Positions 11,848 to 15,127 of a stretch of DNA of 15,127 nt are shown one piece after another (the stretch's first letter is position 1; the number at the start of each line of letters is the position of its first letter). The stretch comes from an uncultured Paracoccaceae bacterium (GTDB taxonomy: Bacteria > Pseudomonadota > Alphaproteobacteria > Rhodobacterales > Rhodobacteraceae): positions 1 through 15,127 of the forward strand of contig CALESR010000310.1 in assembly GCA_937907485.1 (NCBI GenBank), read 5' to 3'. A model generated the notes under the pieces. It ran no database searches, was not told the DNA's origin, and was given only the letters and a program-made list of their open reading frames with translations. Made by a program: the position numbers and the translations under genes.

Positions 11848-13692
11848 TCACAGCATCGCATCCGACTGCCGACGCAGGTCGAGGCGCACCTGCGTGGCCT
11901 GCCATTCCTCGAACCGGGCCCTGAACGGCTCGACCAGACACAGCCCGTCGTAATAGCTTTCCGAGGCCTTGCGCGCGGTGAACACCTGCCCGCTGGCCGG
12001 ATGTTTCCATCGCTCGGACTTGCTCTTGATGCGCTTGAACACGGTGCGCTCGGTCCAGACGCCGCGCCCGCCTTCGTCCATCCACAGGTTGAAGGCGTCG
12101 GTCAAATCCTTGGCCCGGATCGAGTCGGTGCTACGCCCGGTGACGGCGCAACACAGCGTCAGGAAGGTCGCCAGCGGGTCGCTGTCCTCGCGGTATTCGT
12201 CCGTTGCGGCGGTCACGGTTGACGGCACCTGCAGCCCATGCGCCAGATACTGCCGCGCGCCCTCGACCAGCCAGTTCAGCACGCCTGCGCGCTCGGCCCA
12301 CAGCTTGGCGCCCATTTCGGGGTCGCGCTCGTCGGGCGGGATCTGCACATCGAAGGGCACCAGCATCACCCGGCGCCAGATGCCGTCGTCGCCACCGTGG
12401 ATTTCGGGCCGGTGGTTGCCGCTGATCGTCAGCTTGAAGATCGGATAGACCAGCACGAAGTTTTCATTCAGCGCGCGCACCAGGATCGGCTCGCCGCCGG
12501 TCAGTTCCTTGATCAGACCCTCCTGCAGCCGCGTGCCTTCGTCGGGCTCAGAGGTCCGCACGAATCGGGCGCCGATCAGCGGCACCAGGTCGGGCGTCGC
12601 ATCGCCCCCGCCGCGACGGCTCTTGCCGGTGATCGATCCGATTTTCGCGCTGGCGGCGTAATCGCCCATGATCTTGGCCATCAGATCGACCAGCACCGAC
12701 TTGCCATTCGCGCCCGAGCCATAAAGAAAGGCAAATTTCTGCTCGGCCGTCAGCCCCAGCATCGAATAGCCGAACCAGCGCTGCAGGAACCCGCGCATCT
12801 CGACCACCGGCTGCACCCGTTCCAGAAAGGCCTGAAACACCGGCGCCTTGGCGTGGCGGTCATACTCGACCGGCATCACCTTGGTCAGCAGCTGCGCGCG
12901 GTCGTGGTCGAACCGCGTCACCTCACACACGGGGAGCGGGGCGAACTGCCCGCCCTGATCCTCGCCCGGGCGCAGCGCGAACCGCAGCACCCCGCCCAGC
13001 GTGTTGACCACCAGCGGATCGGCGTCCAGATCGTCGAGCGGCCGGGCGATCACCGCGGCGGCCTCGGTCATCAGGTTCTTGATCGCGTTGGTGTTGCCCG
13101 CGTTCTTGGCGTGGGTCAGGCGACGGCCGATCGACTTGTCGCGGCGGTCCTTGATGTCGCGGGCGGCGGCGATCAGTTTGCTGGCGCGGGCCATCTCGGC
13201 GATCTGCGCGTCACTGCGGTCCGAGGGCTTGATCGCGCCCAGCTCGGCCAGCACCAGCTCGGCCTCATCCGCCTCATCGAGGGCGCGGGCCTCAGGGTCG
13301 GTCAGCGGCATCCAGTCGATTTCGCGGCCGATCAGGTCGGTCAACTGGTGGGCGTGGCGGCGCACGGCAATGCCGTCGGGGTCGCCGGTGAACCGCGTGC
13401 CGTCCCAGCAAAACCAGCCGACCCGGCTGACGTGCAGCAGGTCCTCGCCGAAATGCACCAGCAACCGGCTGCCGTTGCCAAAATCGTTCAGCGGCAAGCC
13501 GACGCAGCGCGCCTCGGGCGGGGCGTCGTCGGGCAGGGCGTCGACGGGCGGGGCTGGCGGGTCAAACCCGTCGATCCCGCCGTCATAACCGGGATCCTCG
13601 CCATCCGCGCCGGGGTCGATCGCCTGCAGCCCCTCGCCGGGCGTCACCGCAACCCCACCGGCCAACAGGCCGCGCACATCCTCAATCGCCAT
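11848..13692 (-). CDS. Phage/plasmid P4-family primase-type protein with D5_N and SF3 helicase domains, 614 aa
   Basis: This is the replicative helicase. After an acidic Pro/Gly-rich N-terminus (~residues 1-65) comes the segment DLLHVSRVGWFCWDGTRFTG, typical of D5-type proteins. A D5_N-like region follows (VMPVEYDRHAKAPVFQAFLE onwards). The SF3 helicase core has Walker A GSGANGKS at residues 325-332, the following FVRTSEPDEG/LIKELTGGEPILVRAL block, the sensor motif LTISGNHRPEI (about 421-431) and the conserved GIWRRVMLVPF (about 437-447) containing the arginine finger. The C-terminus has a small winged-helix-like part. No Toprim or AEP primase motif is visible here; that activity is encoded by the gene at the right edge. 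The frame is open 35 codons further upstream, but the ATG at 13692 with an AAAGG site and an 11-nt overlap with the preceding gene is preferred. Confidence 0.92.
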   Translation of the reverse strand: MAIEDVRGLLAGGVAVTPGEGLQAIDPGADGEDPGYDGGIDGFDPPAPPVDALPDDAPPEARCVGLPLNDFGNGSRLLVHFGEDLLHVSRVGWFCWDGTRFTGDPDGIAVRRHAHQLTDLIGREIDWMPLTDPEARALDEADEAELVLAELGAIKPSDRSDAQIAEMARASKLIAAARDIKDRRDKSIGRRLTHAKNAGNTNAIKNLMTEAAAVIARPLDDLDADPLVVNTLGGVLRFALRPGEDQGGQFAPLPVCEVTRFDHDRAQLLTKVMPVEYDRHAKAPVFQAFLERVQPVVEMRGFLQRWFGYSMLGLTAEQKFAFLYGSGANGKSVLVDLMAKIMGDYAASAKIGSITGKSRRGGGDATPDLVPLIGARFVRTSEPDEGTRLQEGLIKELTGGEPILVRALNENFVLVYPIFKLTISGNHRPEIHGGDDGIWRRVMLVPFDVQIPPDERDPEMGAKLWAERAGVLNWLVEGARQYLAHGLQVPSTVTAATDEYREDSDPLATFLTLCCAVTGRSTDSIRAKDLTDAFNLWMDEGGRGVWTERTVFKRIKSKSERWKHPASGQVFTARKASESYYDGLCLVEPFRARFEEWQATQVRLDLRRQSDAML

Positions 13693-13918
13693 CGCGAGCG
13701 CCTTTCTGCTGATCGAGGTCCGCCAGCGCGCGCTCGATCGCGGCGATGTCGGCCTCGTAAAATCGTGCCCAGGGGCCGGGCCCGCCGCGCTTGCCACCGC
13801 GCGCCTGGCCGCGCGCCAGCGCCAGCCAGGCGCGCAGATCGGCCACCGGCACCCTGTGGCGCCAGGTCTCGCCGGTGAACTCGGCCAGATCGGCCCGGAT
13901 GGTGATCGCCAGACTCAC
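13682..13918 (-). CDS. Small conserved phage protein, 78 aa, function unknown
   Basis: The product MSLAITIRADLAEFTGETWR followed by HRVPVADLRAWLALARGQAR and ending WARFYEADIAAIERALADLD looks like a compact mixed alpha/beta protein with a C-terminal helix. I do not recognise a family. The frame is open further upstream, but the GTG at 13918 overlaps the stop of the preceding gene as GTGA, the same arrangement as its neighbours, and the upstream translation is Arg/Gly-rich shadow sequence. Its last 11 bases overlap the helicase start, so the two are probably translationally coupled; a role as helicase partner is only a guess. Confidence 0.65.
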   Translation of the reverse strand: MSLAITIRADLAEFTGETWRHRVPVADLRAWLALARGQARGGKRGGPGPWARFYEADIAAIERALADLDQQKGARDGD

Positions 13919-14100
13919 GGCATCGCCCCCAAGGCCAGGGCCGCCAACCGGATGCTGGCCAACTCGCGAGACACCGCCGGTGGCGCGGCACCACCCGGCA
14001 CCGCCACCGCCGCGCCGACGCCCGAGCTGGCCGAGTCGCGCTGCAATTGCCCGGCGGCGACCGGCTGACCACAGCAGGGGCAGATCATCGGCTCGGTCAC
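13915..14100 (-). CDS. Small CxxC protein, 61 aa
   Basis: The N-terminus MTEPMICPCCGQPVAAGQLQ contains CPCC, a single cysteine knuckle as in half of a zinc ribbon, with no second pair in the chain; zinc binding would need a dimer or may not occur. The rest is Ala/Pro/Gly-rich and ends in a helix (ELASIRLAALALGAM). The GTG at 14100 overlaps the upstream stop as GTGA and its own stop overlaps the next GTG in the same way, supporting translation. Tiny proteins with a CP.CGQ motif are frequent in phage replication regions; function unknown. Confidence 0.6.
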   Translation of the reverse strand: MTEPMICPCCGQPVAAGQLQRDSASSGVGAAVAVPGGAAPPAVSRELASIRLAALALGAMP

Positions 14101-14417
14101 AGGCGCAGCCCCCGCAGTTCAACCGAGCCCAGACTTTCGCGCGGGGCCTTGGCCAGCCCGAGGTATTCCTCGATCGCCGCGACCCGGTCAGCCAAAAGAC
14201 TTGGATCGGCGCGCAATTCCGCCGCGGCGAACATCGTCCGACGGCGACCGCGCAGCAGCTCGGCAACGTGGTCGCGCAGCCTCGGGTCCTCGATCGCGGC
14301 CAGTTCGGCGCGCAGGGCGGTGTCCAGCCGCAGCCGGTCCTCGGCGGTGGTCAGGTCCAGCACCGGCTGCACGTCAACACAGCGCGCCCAGATGTCGCTG
14401 GTCAGGTCATTCATCAC
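14097..14417 (-). CDS. Hypothetical protein between primase and helicase, 106 aa
   Basis: The product (MMNDLTSDIWARCVDVQPVL, then DRLRLDTALRAELAAIEDPR and LRDHVAELLRGRRRTMFAAA) is mostly helical and acidic/basic alternating, suggesting a helical bundle or coiled coil. The GTG at 14417 overlaps the primase stop as GTGA and is followed directly by an ATG at 14414, so either codon may be the start. I recognise no family. The position, tightly coupled in the replication operon, hints at a replication accessory role (inference). Confidence 0.65.
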   Translation of the reverse strand: MMNDLTSDIWARCVDVQPVLDLTTAEDRLRLDTALRAELAAIEDPRLRDHVAELLRGRRRTMFAAAELRADPSLLADRVAAIEEYLGLAKAPRESLGSVELRGLRL

Positions 14418-15127
14418 ATCCCCCTCAGAACGTCGTTCAAATCCTTGCCCGGCGGGCAGGGCACGATGCGGGCCGACAGGCCGGGGTCAGCGGCCGTCGC
14501 CCGGCGCGCGCAGCTTTCCAGCTTGGCGCGGGTCATCCTGGGATCGGAATCGCCGTCCTCGATCAGCACCAGCTCGCGCAGCCCGCGTGGCGGCACAAAG
14601 GCGCGCTCGTCGCTCAGGTCGGGCTGACCCGACCAGCGGGTGCCCTCGACCCGGCGCATCACCCCGGCCAGATTGCCCAGGCTGACCCCAGCCCAAAAGG
14701 CGGCACCGGGCAGGGCGCGGGCGACGGCGGCCGACAGCGTGGTCTCGATCCCCTCGGCCATCACCAGCACGTCAAAGCCGCGCGGGCTGACCAGCCGGAT
14801 CGCCGCGCCCTTGACCGAGCCGAGGGTTTTCTTGGCCGCCAGCACCGCCTCGCCGTGGCGGATCACCGCCTTGCCACCCGGGGCCGACAGGTCGATCCAG
14901 GTGCGGTGCACCGAGGTCAGCGAGCCATCGCCGCGCACCACCCCGGCCAGCATCGCCGGGCCGCGGTGCAATTCGCTCCAGCGCCCGTCGATCTGCTCCA
15001 TGTAGGGCAGGGCCGGGGCAAAACGCAGACAGGCGGGAAGGCGCGGCATCACCTCGGGCGTCAGGCCGCGCAGCGCCAGATAATCGCGCACCGGACTGCC
15101 CTCTACCGGCAGGCCCGCCGCCCAGAT
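14414..15127 (-). CDS. Toprim-domain primase, C-terminal part (cut by right window edge)
   Basis: The frame is open to the last base, with 237 residues visible; the in-frame GTG at 15091 is not the real start, because the upstream residues IWAAGLPVEGSPVRDYLALR form the motif usually seen before the Toprim domain in phage primases ('iW.a..p..GTpa..YL..RGl'). Then come LRFAPALPY and AVHRTWIDLSAPGGKA-like sequence (seen as TSVHRTWIDLSAPGGKA). The Toprim motifs follow: LVMAEGIETTLSA with catalytic Glu125 of the visible part, and ELVLIEDGDSDP carrying the DGD acidic cluster. A CHC2-type zinc finger would be expected beyond the edge. It would lay primers for phage replication with the SF3 helicase encoded downstream. 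Confidence 0.9.
   Translation of the reverse strand: MWAAGLPVEGSPVRDYLALRGLTPEVMPRLPACLRFAPALPYMEQIDGRWSELHRGPAMLAGVVRGDGSLTSVHRTWIDLSAPGGKAVIRHGEAVLAAKKTLGSVKGAAIRLVSPRGFDVLVMAEGIETTLSAAVARALPGAAFWAGVSLGNLAGVMRRVEGTRWSGQPDLSDERAFVPPRGLRELVLIEDGDSDPRMTRAKLESCARRATAADPGLSARIVPCPPGKDLNDVLRGM

Noticed and set aside
11435..11851. Minus-strand frame of 138 codons starting with a GTG that overlaps the helicase stop
   Set aside because: The GTGA overlap is attractive because neighbours use it, but the product is Arg/Gly/Pro-rich, changes character along its length, and its LPDLPDLP stretches are direct translations of the 9-bp DNA repeats, which keep all frames open. No ribosome binding site or family pattern.
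12238..13878. Plus-strand 546-codon frame opposite the helicase
   Set aside because: Shadow of the GC-rich helicase gene: His/Arg/Gln-rich composition and no domain, while the minus strand has clear SF3 motifs.
1..15127. CRISPR arrays, tRNA genes, insertion sequences, integrase or att sites
   Set aside because: No regularly spaced repeats of CRISPR type, no tRNA-like cloverleaf, no transposase or integrase motifs were seen on reading both strands.

Overview
The window is a GC-rich (roughly two-thirds G+C by eye) piece of a temperate, HK97-like siphophage or prophage, most likely of a Rhodobacterales-type alphaproteobacterium (Paracoccus/Rhodobacter relatives). The host call is inferred from base composition, heavy GTG start use and the gene set, including a 'gene transfer agent family' tail chaperone. 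Nearly everything is on the minus strand and reads from right to left. Neither end is a phage end: the tape measure gene runs off the left edge and a Toprim primase gene runs off the right edge. No integrase, repressor, lysis gene or att site is visible.

Replication block (about 15127 to 11848, minus): the C-terminal part of a Toprim (DnaG-like) primase, three small tightly coupled genes (106, 61 and 78 aa) joined by GTGA overlaps, and a 614-aa P4/D5-type SF3 helicase. Below it lies a 475-base gap holding an array of GGGAGGTCA-type 9-bp repeats in both orientations, including a near-perfect 31-bp inverted repeat. This is the best candidate in the window for a replication origin or regulatory hub.

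Switch and packaging block (11372 to 7823, minus): an unrecognised 248-aa protein in the position of a late-gene regulator, an HNH endonuclease, the small terminase and the large terminase. A 9-G homopolymer ends the HNH gene, and a strong stem-loop precedes its start.

Head block (7830 to 3224, minus): portal, S78-type prohead protease, HK97-type major capsid protein, two small head-region proteins, head-tail connector and head closure protein. The capsid appears to keep the HK97 Lys/Asn/Glu cross-linking triad.

Tail block (3224 to 1, minus): DUF3168-type tail terminator, HK97 gp10-like protein, a small accessory protein, tail tube, tail assembly chaperone and tape measure protein. The order terminase-portal-protease-capsid-connector-tail matches both HK97-like phages and the RcGTA cluster, but the replication genes argue for a real phage.

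The main surprise is a 90-aa plus-strand gene (2147-2419) with a clear signal peptide, set between minus-strand tail genes. It looks like a phage moron encoding a secreted or periplasmic protein and has its own candidate promoter.
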